Positions 14,323 to 23,250 of a stretch of 41,373 bases of DNA are shown in pieces. Both the position numbers and the translations under genes were made by a program. The notes under the pieces were generated by a model that was not told the origin of the DNA, did no database searches, and worked only from the letters and a program-made list of their open reading frames with translations. Within the stretch, counting starts at the first letter, position 1; each line of letters starts with the position of its first letter. The stretch comes from Photobacterium carnosum. GTDB taxonomy: Bacteria; Pseudomonadota; Gammaproteobacteria; Enterobacterales; Vibrionaceae. The stretch lies in the NCBI RefSeq assembly GCF_002849605.1, contig NZ_NPIB01000034.1, forward strand, positions 1-41,373, given 5' to 3'.

Positions 14323-14345
14323 TTAGGCACTTATTCAGTGCCTAA
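14323..14345. promoter_or_regulatory. Hairpin/operator upstream of mobC (alternative oriT candidate)
   Basis: A perfect 9-bp inverted repeat TTAGGCACT/AGTGCCTAA with loop TATTC lies in the 64-nt gap between the upstream gene's stop and mobC. No T run follows on the transcribed strand, so it is not a typical terminator. It could be the MobC operator or an oriT inverted repeat. Confidence 0.4.
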
Positions 14346-14353
14346 ATAAGTAT

Positions 14354-15208
14354 CTAATTAAGAACATCTTTTGCTAGTTGAATCAGTTCATTTTTTCGAT
14401 AGTCATTATTTGTTGAATTGATAAGATTGATAAAGTAACTATGGTCAAATTCAATTATTTCTTTATATATTTCAATGTCATTATCCCCCGTTATTTTTAA
14501 TAAAATCGTTTCATTTAGTTCATCATTTTCAATTGATTGTTTATGTGCGATGAAACAGAGGTTAATATTTGAAAATCGTCCTTCGGGATAAATTAATTGG
14601 TTGTAGTTATTAAATGTAATATCTTTGTCATATTGGATTATAGCCTCTTTTATTTCGGCTTTATTTATTACCATTCCAGCAAGAGATTGAGAGCGACATT
14701 GATATAAAAAAACCCAAGGTATATTGATAAGATTAGCGCCAACATACATCCAACCTCTACTACTTTTATATGTTTCTAATATCCGAATAAGTTTATCTGT
14801 ATTGTAGGGTAATCTAATTCCTATTGTTTTATTAATAAAATAGATAACACGATCAAAGTTTTCGATAAGTAATCTTTTAATTTCAATAGATATTTCGTCT
14901 TCTTTGTTTCGTTTGTTTTCAGGTTTAAGGCTGGGTTTATTAGAATAATAAGGGCAGTATTTTAATGTGCCTATATTTTGTTCTCCAACAGATACCCCAA
15001 GAAAATGCTTTGCATAAGGTGTCTTAGACGGATTATATAAGTACACGATTTGAGTTGAGTTGTTGCAGGCTGGACAAACAGCATAGTGTTTTTCTTTACC
15101 GCTACTTTGATTATACCAAGGTGCTTGTAAATTTGTTTCTGTTTCAAAAATTTCTTTTGTCAGTTCAAAACATTGATTATCACTGACCCGTAATTTGAAT
15201 ATCTTCAT
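14354..15208 (-). CDS. Conserved plasmid protein with partial zinc-ribbon, unknown function
   Basis: A 284-residue protein when started at the ATG of MKIFKLRVSDNQCFELTKEI; a longer frame upstream overlaps the previous gene and is less likely. Near the N-terminus, WYNQSSGKEKHYAVCPACNN carries a CPAC pair, followed about 40 residues later by LKYCPYYS, where the second Cys of a zinc ribbon would be expected but a Tyr is present. The rest is a mixed alpha/beta domain without recognised motifs. The pattern of PWYNQ...VCPAC looks familiar from unknown proteins on conjugative elements, but I cannot name a function. It overlaps the 81-residue gene and precedes mobC. Confidence 0.65.
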   Translation of the reverse strand: MKIFKLRVSDNQCFELTKEIFETETNLQAPWYNQSSGKEKHYAVCPACNNSTQIVYLYNPSKTPYAKHFLGVSVGEQNIGTLKYCPYYSNKPSLKPENKRNKEDEISIEIKRLLIENFDRVIYFINKTIGIRLPYNTDKLIRILETYKSSRGWMYVGANLINIPWVFLYQCRSQSLAGMVINKAEIKEAIIQYDKDITFNNYNQLIYPEGRFSNINLCFIAHKQSIENDELNETILLKITGDNDIEIYKEIIEFDHSYFINLINSTNNDYRKNELIQLAKDVLN

Positions 15209-15425
15209 ATATATCCATTTTAATTTGATAACGGTTAATAAGTGGGTACCACCATTCTTTCGGTAATGGGGGAATATCACCTTGTGTCTCAGCAAGACGT
15301 AGACATTGTAATATAACATCAAGCGTTAATGTCGTTTGTGAATGATTATTTTCAATCACAAAATGGGAAGCAGGGTCGCATTCTTTCGGGGTAGGTATTG
15401 TTTCAACTTCAATCGACGTGATCAT
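15180..15425 (-). CDS. Small hypothetical protein (81 residues)
   Basis: An 81-residue acidic protein. Start MITSIEVETIPTPKECDPAS, then SQTTLTLDVILQCLRLAETQ and a Trp-rich segment LPKEWWYPLINRYQ. The Shine-Dalgarno AAAGGAAA stands at good spacing before the ATG. It overlaps the start of the next gene by 29 nt, so both are probably translated from one mRNA. No family is recognised. The position between secreted and relaxosome genes suggests a transfer accessory role. Confidence 0.6.
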   Translation of the reverse strand: MITSIEVETIPTPKECDPASHFVIENNHSQTTLTLDVILQCLRLAETQGDIPPLPKEWWYPLINRYQIKMDIYEDIQITGQ

Positions 15426-15454
15426 GTTATTTCCTTTTATTTAATCAATTTAGC

Positions 15455-15814
15455 TTAATAACTAAAAATATACGGTTGTCCGTAGGCTTGATTTTTCTGA
15501 TAAATTTGAACTTGCCAACGGTCGCAGACATTACGATGATGAAAACCATGTCGCTCTCGATGCCAATGTGTACAAGGGGCTTGAGCTGTAAAATCATAGG
15601 TCTTACTTCCCACGTTACAACTAGAGAATGCAGGTAATGGCGGTTTAAAGTGCCTCATACGGTGTCGGAATGCTTTTTTTGCACCGTCACAACCACTCGG
15701 AAAGCCTGTTGGTAAACAGAGCCAAATAGCACACTCATCTTGTGAAGCGGCATAACTTGTAGGGATCATTGATACCGCTAGCATCGTACTTAATATAAGA
15801 CGTTTCCATTTCAT
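15455..15814 (-). CDS. Secreted Cys-rich conjugation accessory protein
   Basis: A 119-residue exported protein: signal peptide MKWKRLILSTMLAVSMIPTS then YA before ASQDE (cleavage near residue 22). The mature part has the Cys pattern ECAIWLCLPTGFPSGC...FSSC...APCTHW...NVC, so several disulfides are likely in the periplasm. The motif CAIWLCLPTGFPSGC is, from memory, found in small TraL-like conjugal-transfer proteins. The ATG is preferred over a TTG six codons upstream because AAGG lies 8 nt before it and the signal peptide then starts correctly. It follows topB. Confidence 0.7.
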   Translation of the reverse strand: MKWKRLILSTMLAVSMIPTSYAASQDECAIWLCLPTGFPSGCDGAKKAFRHRMRHFKPPLPAFSSCNVGSKTYDFTAQAPCTHWHRERHGFHHRNVCDRWQVQIYQKNQAYGQPYIFSY

Positions 15815-15851
15815 CAGAGTTACCTTGATCAACTTTCCGTTAACGGGAAAA

Positions 15852-15896
15852 GACCATCAATACCGGCACAAAAAAGCCGTGACGGTTTTGATGGCC
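15852..15896 (-). terminator. Hairpin downstream of topB
   Basis: The arms GACCATCAATACCGGCAC (15852-15869) and GTGACGGTTTTGATGGCC (15879-15896) pair imperfectly over 18 positions around an A-rich loop (T-rich on the transcribed strand). It begins 10 nt after the topB stop. It is similar in sequence and architecture to the hairpin at 8512-8558. Confidence 0.5.
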
Positions 15897-15906
15897 ATAA
15901 ACAGGG

Positions 15907-18030
15907 TTATTTTGCTTTAGCTTGTTGAGCTGCCAGCTTTAATGCGTCTTTCATTCCTGTCTCCATTTTTTTCTTATTGCTAAAGGCCGCACCCAATACG
16001 CCGTTAACGTCCTTATATTTCTTATTGCATTGAGTACATATCCAGAACGGTTTTTTCGCATTAGCAGCCCGTAAGATATAACCCTGACACTCACAACGGG
16101 TAGCGGTCGATTCAGGTAATGTAAACGGGTATTTACCCGTTTTAAACGCATCAATGTGCGTGATAATTTGTCCTGCGACTTTTTCCATATACGTATCAAA
16201 CGGGTATTCACCACTTTCTATTTTTTCAAGTTGTTGTTCCCACATGGCGGTCATCACGGGATCTCTAACATTGGCAGGTAACGCAAGGGCTAACATTTTC
16301 CCTGTTGGGGTACTGACTAAATTCGTCATTTTTCCAGAAGGTACTTCTTCAATATATCCGTTTTCTTTCAGTCCTTTAATAATACCCGCCCGAGTTGCTG
16401 CCGTTCCCAGTCCTGCGGTTTCTTTTAATTTTGCCTTGTAAGCGGGATCATCAACAATCGCCGCAATATTACTCATGGCATCGAGTAATGTTCCATCGGT
16501 ATAGGACTTGGGCGGGGTTGTTTTGCCTTCTTTGATGCTTGAGTTTAAACAGGATAACGTCGAACCCATCTCTAAAGCAGGTAATGTTTGATCGGTGCTG
16601 TCTTTGTCCTTTTCTTCTTTGTCGTGGCCTAACAGAGTTCGCCACCCAGCAACACGCTCAATCTTACCCGTAGTACGGAAAAGGTGAGTTGAGTGGGTCA
16701 ATTCAATTACCGTATTATCATCCTCAGCGGGCGGATAAAACTGCGCCACATACCGCGCAATGATTTCAAAAAACACTTTCTTGGCATCATTACTTTTCAT
16801 TAAAAAGTCAGATTCTTGACCACAAGTGATTAATGGCACAATAGCGGTATGCGCTTGCCCTGCCATTTTTTTATCGTTCCACGCACCACTGGTTAACGAC
16901 ATGTCAGCACCATTGACCCAATCAACCATTTCGGGCATCAACGGTGTTGTTCGGATAGCGTCAAAAATCGCAGCGGTTTCTGCTTTTTTCTCAGTAAAAA
17001 GGTACGTCATTTCGGTTCGAGGGTAAGAGACTAACTTCGCCTCATAGAGCTTTTGAACAATATTTAATGTGGTATCAGCAGACATACCGTATTTTTTTGA
17101 TGTTAATTTTTGCAGTGTTAATAATGAAAAAGGTAACGGTGGTTGCGCTTTTGCCCGTTTGGTTTCACATTGTGTCACTTGCGCATTACCTTGCGCCAAA
17201 CATTCAATGACATTATCCGCTGCTTGTTTTTGTAAACACCGTTGCTCTGTGACCCATTTAGCCTGAAACGGGATACCGTCTTTTTCAAACTCACCAATGA
17301 CATTAAAAAACGTGGTCGGCTCAAACGACAAAATTTCAAGATCACGCATGACAACTAAGGTTAATAAAGGTGTTTGTACTCGGCCTACGCGCATAATCTC
17401 GCCATACCCCTTTATCTTGGCAAGACAAGTGCAGATACGAGATAAATTCATGCCTAATAACCAGTCAGCCCGTGAACGGGCTAACGCCGATTGCATACGC
17501 GGAATAAACTCATGATAAGGGCGCATACTGGCTAAGGCTTCTTGTACCTTTATCGGGTTTAAATCACTGATAAGAATACGTAATGCAGTTTTGCGTTGTT
17601 CGGGAGTCGCACTGGCATGAGCAAAGACTTCTTCTATCAACAAATCGCCTTCACGATCATCGTCACCTGCTGATACTAAAATTTCAGCCTCAGTGACTAA
17701 ATCAACAATGGTTTCTAATTGTTCCGCACTTTTGGTCAGTGGCAGTAATTGCCATTCATCTTTACCAGGAGCGATAGGTAAATCATCAATATTCCATTTC
17801 TCGTATTTCTTATCATATTGCTCTGGTTCAGCTTGCTCTAACATATGACCAAAACACCATGTCACCACATCACCATCCCCACATTCAATATAAGAGGGTG
17901 CGCCTTTAACCACACTCCCATCGTCTGCGGTTTTATCAGGTAATGTGCGCGTGACTCCTTTTCCTAATTCTTTGGCAATGGCGCGGCCTAAACTCGGTTT
18001 TTCGGCAATAAATAAACGTTTAATTTTCAT
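15907..18030 (-). CDS. topB: DNA topoisomerase III (type IA), conjugative-plasmid type
   Basis: A 707-residue type IA topoisomerase. TOPRIM domain at the N-terminus (KRLFIAEKPSLGRAIAKELG; SAGDDDREGDLLIEE with the acidic metal site at about residues 115-130), then MRVGRVQTPLLTLVV and the catalytic tyrosine in VSYPRTEMTYL at about residue 338. The C-terminus has a four-Cys zinc ribbon (CECQG, CTQCNKKY). Plasmid-borne topoisomerase III is common in conjugative operons (TraE of RP4 is one) and probably decatenates or untangles plasmid DNA during replication and transfer. It stands between virD4 and accessory genes on the same strand. Full length for the family; no damage seen. Confidence 0.95.
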   Translation of the reverse strand: MKIKRLFIAEKPSLGRAIAKELGKGVTRTLPDKTADDGSVVKGAPSYIECGDGDVVTWCFGHMLEQAEPEQYDKKYEKWNIDDLPIAPGKDEWQLLPLTKSAEQLETIVDLVTEAEILVSAGDDDREGDLLIEEVFAHASATPEQRKTALRILISDLNPIKVQEALASMRPYHEFIPRMQSALARSRADWLLGMNLSRICTCLAKIKGYGEIMRVGRVQTPLLTLVVMRDLEILSFEPTTFFNVIGEFEKDGIPFQAKWVTEQRCLQKQAADNVIECLAQGNAQVTQCETKRAKAQPPLPFSLLTLQKLTSKKYGMSADTTLNIVQKLYEAKLVSYPRTEMTYLFTEKKAETAAIFDAIRTTPLMPEMVDWVNGADMSLTSGAWNDKKMAGQAHTAIVPLITCGQESDFLMKSNDAKKVFFEIIARYVAQFYPPAEDDNTVIELTHSTHLFRTTGKIERVAGWRTLLGHDKEEKDKDSTDQTLPALEMGSTLSCLNSSIKEGKTTPPKSYTDGTLLDAMSNIAAIVDDPAYKAKLKETAGLGTAATRAGIIKGLKENGYIEEVPSGKMTNLVSTPTGKMLALALPANVRDPVMTAMWEQQLEKIESGEYPFDTYMEKVAGQIITHIDAFKTGKYPFTLPESTATRCECQGYILRAANAKKPFWICTQCNKKYKDVNGVLGAAFSNKKKMETGMKDALKLAAQQAKAK

Positions 18031-18046
18031 TATATTTTTCTTATGT

Positions 18047-18082
18047 GGATATAAAGTAAAAATCCACCTAATAAGGTGGATT
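18047..18082 (-). terminator. Hairpin with T-rich tail between virD4 and topB
   Basis: On the transcribed strand a perfect 9-bp stem AATCCACCT/AGGTGGATT with loop TATT is followed by TTTACTTTATAT. It looks like an intrinsic terminator or attenuator in the 172-nt gap between virD4 and topB; no small gene was found in that gap. Confidence 0.6.
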
Positions 18083-18202
18083 GGTCTGTTTTTTTGCTGT
18101 CAGATTTAATGCTGGTCACTGTCTGTTTTTAACCTTTTGGCTGCTTTTGAAGAGATTACACGCGCAACCGGTGAATAATATTGATGGCAAAAGAGACGGT
18201 CA

Positions 18203-20149
18203 TTAAAAATCAGGCATATCACCCAACGTATTCAATGATTCTGCCTGTGCTACAAAAGCGGTAGCTGTTGCGTTATTTAGTTCAGATTGAGCCGTATCAC
18301 TATCAGGATAAGGGGCATCATCAACACCAATCACCGCCCCATGTTCAAATGCAGCAACTTGTGCTTCTGTTGGCAAAGGGATAGCGATTAATTTGTCAGT
18401 AACAGGTAAGGGAAGAGGCATCATCATTTCGCCAGAGGCGATGATTAACTGAAATTGTTCTTTATTGGGTATCTGTTTTTTGAAATTACGTAACATGGGT
18501 GAAACTTGCTTTAAACGATCAAGAAAAACAGGCTCTTTGAAGTAACCGATCTTTTCGCACTTAATCGGTCGTTCACCACCAACATCAATAATCTCTGTCC
18601 AAAAATCCATTGTCGTGAGTTCTTGAGGAAGCATTAACGGTCGAGCCACATCACTAAACGTATCCGTTGGCGATGATTTCCCCCAAAATCCTGCTGCACG
18701 TTGTCGAGAACGAACGGTGACGGTTTTATTCCCTAACTGCGCCGATATTTTTTTAGCGGTTTCATCATCATCTTTAGCAACCGTATGCATCACTTGAACA
18801 TGGTGATTAGACAAATAGTTCGTTCCCCCTTCTTTACCGTAACAATCTGCGCCTAAAATTTGCCAACGACTTTGTGCGATAGTCATAATTTTCAAGCCAT
18901 AACCCGCCACAAAGCCCACCCCTTTAGCCAGTTCGGGAATTTTCCCCATCAAAGGGAATTCATCCATTAACAATAAACAGGTGTATTTCAAGCTGCGGTC
19001 ATGTTCAGGTAAGACCTTTACATTGAGGTTAATTAACTGACTGAAAAAGAGATTAAGAATGACTTGAGCAACGGGTAAGTAATCGGGGGTAATACCGATA
19101 TAAATAGCGATTCTTTTTTTTCTTAGCTCCCTAAAATCAAAATCGGTTTCAGAAGTGGCAGCATCAAAGATAGGATTTGACCAATTACCGAGAGGCGCAT
19201 CAAAGGTATTAATGGCATTCGATAACGTATTATCAGACATGCCTATCACAGAATATAATTGCGTTAAACACGCATCAGAAAAAGGGATACCCGAGGATTT
19301 TTTAGTATCAACTTGCTCCTGTAAATACTCTTTGAGAGGCTTACCTTTACCTGTTGATTGTCGTAAAACTTCACCAATGGTAAAGGGTAAATCACCACGT
19401 TCTAAGATCATTAACGCTAACCCTAAAAAGAGCTTTCGCGCTTGACCATTCCAAAATCCCTCGTTGCCGCTTTTGTTTGGGTAGAACGCCGCAGAGATAT
19501 TGTTAATATCAGCCACCGCCAAACTGCCTCGGCTCACATACGATAACGGATTATAACGGTGTGTACGTCCATCCTCAGCGAAGGGATCAAACATATAAAC
19601 AGCTTGACGTAAAATAGTCTGTCGCCATTTTGACGTAATGTAATAATTCTCGCGCTTAAAATCCGTCACAACCACTGAATCACGCCACGACAGTAAATTA
19701 GTGATAATAAGGCTGATGCCTTTCCCGCCCCGAGTGGGTGACATTAACAAGATAAAACAATCACCTGCATAAATTAAGAACTTCTTACCTAACTTACCCA
19801 GCACGATCCCTTTTGGTGCCGTTGTAAACCAGCCTTTACTCCTTATCTCGGCATCCGTCGCCCATCGTGCGTCACCGTGTAACTTTTCAGTGGGTGGTTT
19901 TAAGTGAAAATACAGAGCAATTAACGGCAGACTAATACTCACCCCAAAACCAACAAGGCCAGAAAGTATTAAATGCTTACGATAAAATACAATGTCATGG
20001 TAATAGTAAAACTGTTCAAAGAATGTAAAGACAGTGACGGATTTTGAGGATGTAGAGAAGGAAAGATAATAAATAATGCCAGATAAGTAACTCCCAATAA
20101 ATAAACAAATTAAAACAGTAACACCTCCTATTAACCCTTTATTTTTCAT
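18203..20149 (-). CDS. virD4: VirD4-type coupling protein
   Basis: A 648-residue T4SS coupling ATPase. Two N-terminal membrane segments (about residues 8-30 and 58-80) anchor it; the P-loop LLMSPTRGGKGISLIITNLL is at about residues 130-150 and the Walker B CLLLMDEFPLMGK near 390-405. It contains the TraG/VirD4 signature PLSYVSRGS region and the C-terminal polar tail is typical. It binds the relaxosome and feeds DNA into the VirB channel. It overlaps the end of virB11 by 11 nt and is followed by topB. Family assignment is unambiguous. Confidence 0.95.
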   Translation of the reverse strand: MKNKGLIGGVTVLICLFIGSYLSGIIYYLSFSTSSKSVTVFTFFEQFYYYHDIVFYRKHLILSGLVGFGVSISLPLIALYFHLKPPTEKLHGDARWATDAEIRSKGWFTTAPKGIVLGKLGKKFLIYAGDCFILLMSPTRGGKGISLIITNLLSWRDSVVVTDFKRENYYITSKWRQTILRQAVYMFDPFAEDGRTHRYNPLSYVSRGSLAVADINNISAAFYPNKSGNEGFWNGQARKLFLGLALMILERGDLPFTIGEVLRQSTGKGKPLKEYLQEQVDTKKSSGIPFSDACLTQLYSVIGMSDNTLSNAINTFDAPLGNWSNPIFDAATSETDFDFRELRKKRIAIYIGITPDYLPVAQVILNLFFSQLINLNVKVLPEHDRSLKYTCLLLMDEFPLMGKIPELAKGVGFVAGYGLKIMTIAQSRWQILGADCYGKEGGTNYLSNHHVQVMHTVAKDDDETAKKISAQLGNKTVTVRSRQRAAGFWGKSSPTDTFSDVARPLMLPQELTTMDFWTEIIDVGGERPIKCEKIGYFKEPVFLDRLKQVSPMLRNFKKQIPNKEQFQLIIASGEMMMPLPLPVTDKLIAIPLPTEAQVAAFEHGAVIGVDDAPYPDSDTAQSELNNATATAFVAQAESLNTLGDMPDF

Positions 20150-21095
20150 TCTCTCTCACCCATATCTCTGTGATATGTCGGCCTTTTGCTGGCCGTCCAT
20201 TTTTACCTATTTTTTCATTATCAACATGCACAACAATATCAATCACATCATGCAATAACCGTTGAATTACATCATAATGTAATGTTTGTGCCGCAGGATT
20301 TTGCATTATCATCATAGCGAGTCGTTCAAAGGTCATTGCGCAGTTATCTGCATGACACGTTGTAAGTGATCCTCGATGCCCTGACGATGCAACATTAATA
20401 AAATCAAATGCTTCAGCCCCACGTAATTCAGCCAACAAAATACGATCAGGTTTCATTCGTAGGCAGCTTTTCAATAATGACGCTGCGGTAATTAAATCCC
20501 CTGCTTTAGCTTCACTGGGATAAAAAAGATTGATTTGGTTAGCATGAGATGAAATTAACTCTGATACATCCTCAATAGTAATTAAACGTTCATCTAATGG
20601 GATAATTTCCATTAATGCTCGATCAAATGTTGTTTTTCCGCTCCCTGTTCCCCCTGCAATGACTATCGTTTTTTTCTCTAAAATAGCGCGCCTGAAAAAA
20701 TCCGCATCGTAAGGTACATAATCAAAGAAACCTTGTTGCTCAAAATCAGCCAGCGATAACACATAAGTTGATGGTTTTCGGATCGTGAGGCTCAATTGGC
20801 CTGCTTTTACAACAGGCGCACACACACATTGAATACGCTCACCATCGGGTAATTGAGCGGATAAAATAGGCGCATGATCACCAAAATCATTATCACTGTA
20901 AGCGGCAATGGCTCGACATAATGATGATAAAAAGGAAAAGGTTAGTTCATCGTTTTTATCGCATTGCCATTGCCCGTTAACTTCAGTAAAAACCTCACAC
21001 TCACGATTAATAACAATTTCAGTCACGCCCTCTAACGTTAAGTACCGAGTCAGTGGCTGTAAATAATACCGTAATGAACTGTCATCTTTTTTCAT
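20139..21095 (-). CDS. virB11: VirB11-type traffic ATPase
   Basis: A 318-residue hexameric ATPase. Walker A IAGGTGSGKTTFDRALM at about residues 145-160, the Asp box (ITIEDVSEL), Walker B (RILLAELRGAEAFDF) and the His box SGHRGSLTTCHADN are all present. It powers pilus assembly and substrate transfer with VirB4. The start at MKKDDSSLRYYLQPLTRYL is chosen because AGGATAGG lies just upstream and it matches the usual VirB11 N-terminus; an in-frame ATG 12 codons upstream gives an atypical extension. It follows virB10 by 50 nt and overlaps virD4. Confidence 0.95.
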   Translation of the reverse strand: MKKDDSSLRYYLQPLTRYLTLEGVTEIVINRECEVFTEVNGQWQCDKNDELTFSFLSSLCRAIAAYSDNDFGDHAPILSAQLPDGERIQCVCAPVVKAGQLSLTIRKPSTYVLSLADFEQQGFFDYVPYDADFFRRAILEKKTIVIAGGTGSGKTTFDRALMEIIPLDERLITIEDVSELISSHANQINLFYPSEAKAGDLITAASLLKSCLRMKPDRILLAELRGAEAFDFINVASSGHRGSLTTCHADNCAMTFERLAMMIMQNPAAQTLHYDVIQRLLHDVIDIVVHVDNEKIGKNGRPAKGRHITEIWVRENEK

Positions 21096-21145
21096 ACCTA
21101 TCCTATTAATTATATTGGCCTCGAAAAACACGAGGCCAATAGTCG

Positions 21146-22324
21146 TTACTTCATTTGAATCAGTTGATAGACATTAGAAAAGTTAATATCCCTTGCGACA
21201 AAAATTCCAATCCTTGCACCTTGGTTAACAATGATTGTGGGCGGAATATTAATCGTATTTTTGAGTGATTCGGTTGCCATTTGTTGCGCTGCTTCTTGTG
21301 TTGATGAATAGGTACTTGAATTCCCCATATTGGATAAATAATTACCGAAATCATTCATGAAGGACAACATGATAGCGCCCCCAAAACGTTTCCAGAAATG
21401 CGTAATGACCGCCCCTTCAATCCCTGACCCACCTAATGATCCTGTTGATGGTGACGAGAGATCAATAGAAATACCTGACGGTGTTAATAATCGTTGCCAC
21501 ACCACAAATAAACGCGCTTGACCTTGCATAACCCCTGATTGATATTCCCCTGTCACAATCGAACCTTTCGGGATCAATAACGTTGCACCGTTCACACTAT
21601 AAATATTGTGTGTCACCGTTCCTTTGGTTAATCCAGCAACCGTACTATCAATTTTACTATCCAATACTGCATTGATGAATGTGCCTTTCGTTAATAGATA
21701 ATCAAGATCAGTCAAACGTTTTGCACTCACTTTAGCGGTTTCAGTCCCTTGTAACAGGCTACCTAACTCTGTTTTAGGTGGCTCTGTCCTTTCTGAACGT
21801 AATTGTGATTGCTGTGCTTGTAACGTCACAATTTGAGCCTGTTCATGTGCAGATAGTCCAGTGCTACTTGATGTTGACGTATCACTATTTGATACCCCAT
21901 TAGGCACCATAGAGCTTGCCGAGGTATTAATCATTGGTGCTGAAACCCTTGTTTTTGTTGGTTGCACCGTTTGATTAACATGACTTACAGGAGGAGGCGG
22001 TGGTGCTTCTTTGGTTTCTTTCGGAGGAGGTGGAGAAATTGGAGTCACTTTAGTTTCAGGAGGGGGCGGTTTATTAAATGAAAAGATTTTTCCTTGATGT
22101 TGGTAAGTATTAGTTGTGATTTGTTGTTTATCCGCCTTCACTTCTTTTTTATCTTGATGAAAATAATGCCACCCCCAACTGATAAAGATAATGGCCACAA
22201 CGACAAGAAATACTTTCTTTAATAATGGTTTATTATCTTGTACCCAATCCCCCCCACTTTCATTTAATCCCCCAACATGAATATCATCATTTAATTCGTC
22301 GTTTTTATTACTGTCATCACTCAC
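21146..22324 (-). CDS. virB10: VirB10/TrbI-type channel protein
   Basis: A 392-residue protein with a short cytoplasmic N-terminus, one membrane segment (VFLVVVAIIFISWGWHYF, about residues 38-55), a Pro-rich periplasmic stretch (PPPPETKVTPISPPPPKE and APPPPP) and a C-terminal TrbI domain (about 195-392) including KGTFINAVLDSKIDSTVAG, LIPKGSIVTGEY and GSGIEGAVITHF. VirB10 spans both membranes, forms the outer-membrane core with VirB7 and VirB9, and senses ATP use by VirB4, VirB11 and VirD4. GTG start overlapping the virB9 stop by 4 nt, with AAGGGTGA upstream. Confidence 0.95.
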   Translation of the reverse strand: MSDDSNKNDELNDDIHVGGLNESGGDWVQDNKPLLKKVFLVVVAIIFISWGWHYFHQDKKEVKADKQQITTNTYQHQGKIFSFNKPPPPETKVTPISPPPPKETKEAPPPPPVSHVNQTVQPTKTRVSAPMINTSASSMVPNGVSNSDTSTSSSTGLSAHEQAQIVTLQAQQSQLRSERTEPPKTELGSLLQGTETAKVSAKRLTDLDYLLTKGTFINAVLDSKIDSTVAGLTKGTVTHNIYSVNGATLLIPKGSIVTGEYQSGVMQGQARLFVVWQRLLTPSGISIDLSSPSTGSLGGSGIEGAVITHFWKRFGGAIMLSFMNDFGNYLSNMGNSSTYSSTQEAAQQMATESLKNTINIPPTIIVNQGARIGIFVARDINFSNVYQLIQMK

Positions 22325-23241
22325 TTCATCACCCTTACTGTATTCGGTAAACTTGTTCCTGAATGTTGATTAACTGTCAGTACACCATAAGCTTTATTGT
22401 GAATACCCACGACTTCTTGACCTAACCGTAGAACCCATTGTTTAGCGACACGGTGAACAATAACCGTTGAGGGGTGTTGAGGATTAACGACTTGGTTAAC
22501 CAATTCTTCCTGACCTGTTCCGGTTTCTGTAAAAATGGCAGGAATAGGACTATTAGGCGCAAACGTAAAATATGTAAACCGTCCATTGTCATAGGCTTGT
22601 ATAGGAGCAATATCACGCGAATTTTCGCCAATCTGCATCGTATAGTTGGGATTCATACTCGAAAGATGAGTATTAGCGATAGTTTTTAATGCTAATGCTT
22701 GTTTTTCTTTTTCTTGCTGTGCCTTTCTTTGCGCTAATTGTAATGCTGCTATTTGCTGCGGATATTGAAACACTAATTGATAGGTACTTTGTCGAAATCC
22801 TGATTTTCCCCATCCTAATTTCAAATTAAACGCATAACTGTGTAAATTTGTATTCACTAATAAATTGGTGTGCCACCGATTTGGGGTGGGTTGTACCGTA
22901 ACACTGTTTTTTTGTGTTTGAACCTGCCCGTTCGTATCTGTCGAAGTCGTTATTGTTTCTCCTTCAATAGACCGAGCTTTCAGATAAACACGATTACCAT
23001 GTGGAATAATTTCCCAGCCCTCACTAAATCCTGTAACCACCTGTTCAACTTTTTCATCCGCAGAAAATGTAATTTCAGTCACTCTGCCACGATAGGCCGT
23101 GACTTGAACAACATTATTCGCATTATAATTAACGGTCTGCATATGATGTGAAACAGAAGAATGATCAGGTATAGATAACGCAAATGTAGGAGCAGAAATA
23201 CACGCAGAGAACAATAAAATGAGTATTTTATTGGGTTTCAT
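22321..23241 (-). CDS. virB9: VirB9-type outer-membrane core protein
   Basis: A 306-residue exported protein: signal peptide MKPNKILILLFSACISAPTF then ALS. The N-terminal domain holds RGRVTEITFSADEKVEQVVT and the C-terminal domain (about 200-306) carries TYFTFAPNSPIPAIFTETGT and VVGIHNKAYGV, both typical of VirB9/CagX. It forms the outer-membrane core complex with VirB7 and VirB10. The ATG at MKPNK is preferred over a GTG three codons upstream because AGGTGG lies 5 nt before that ATG and would overlap the GTG. Confidence 0.93.
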   Translation of the reverse strand: MKPNKILILLFSACISAPTFALSIPDHSSVSHHMQTVNYNANNVVQVTAYRGRVTEITFSADEKVEQVVTGFSEGWEIIPHGNRVYLKARSIEGETITTSTDTNGQVQTQKNSVTVQPTPNRWHTNLLVNTNLHSYAFNLKLGWGKSGFRQSTYQLVFQYPQQIAALQLAQRKAQQEKEKQALALKTIANTHLSSMNPNYTMQIGENSRDIAPIQAYDNGRFTYFTFAPNSPIPAIFTETGTGQEELVNQVVNPQHPSTVIVHRVAKQWVLRLGQEVVGIHNKAYGVLTVNQHSGTSLPNTVRVMK

Positions 23242-23250
23242 GAGAACCAC

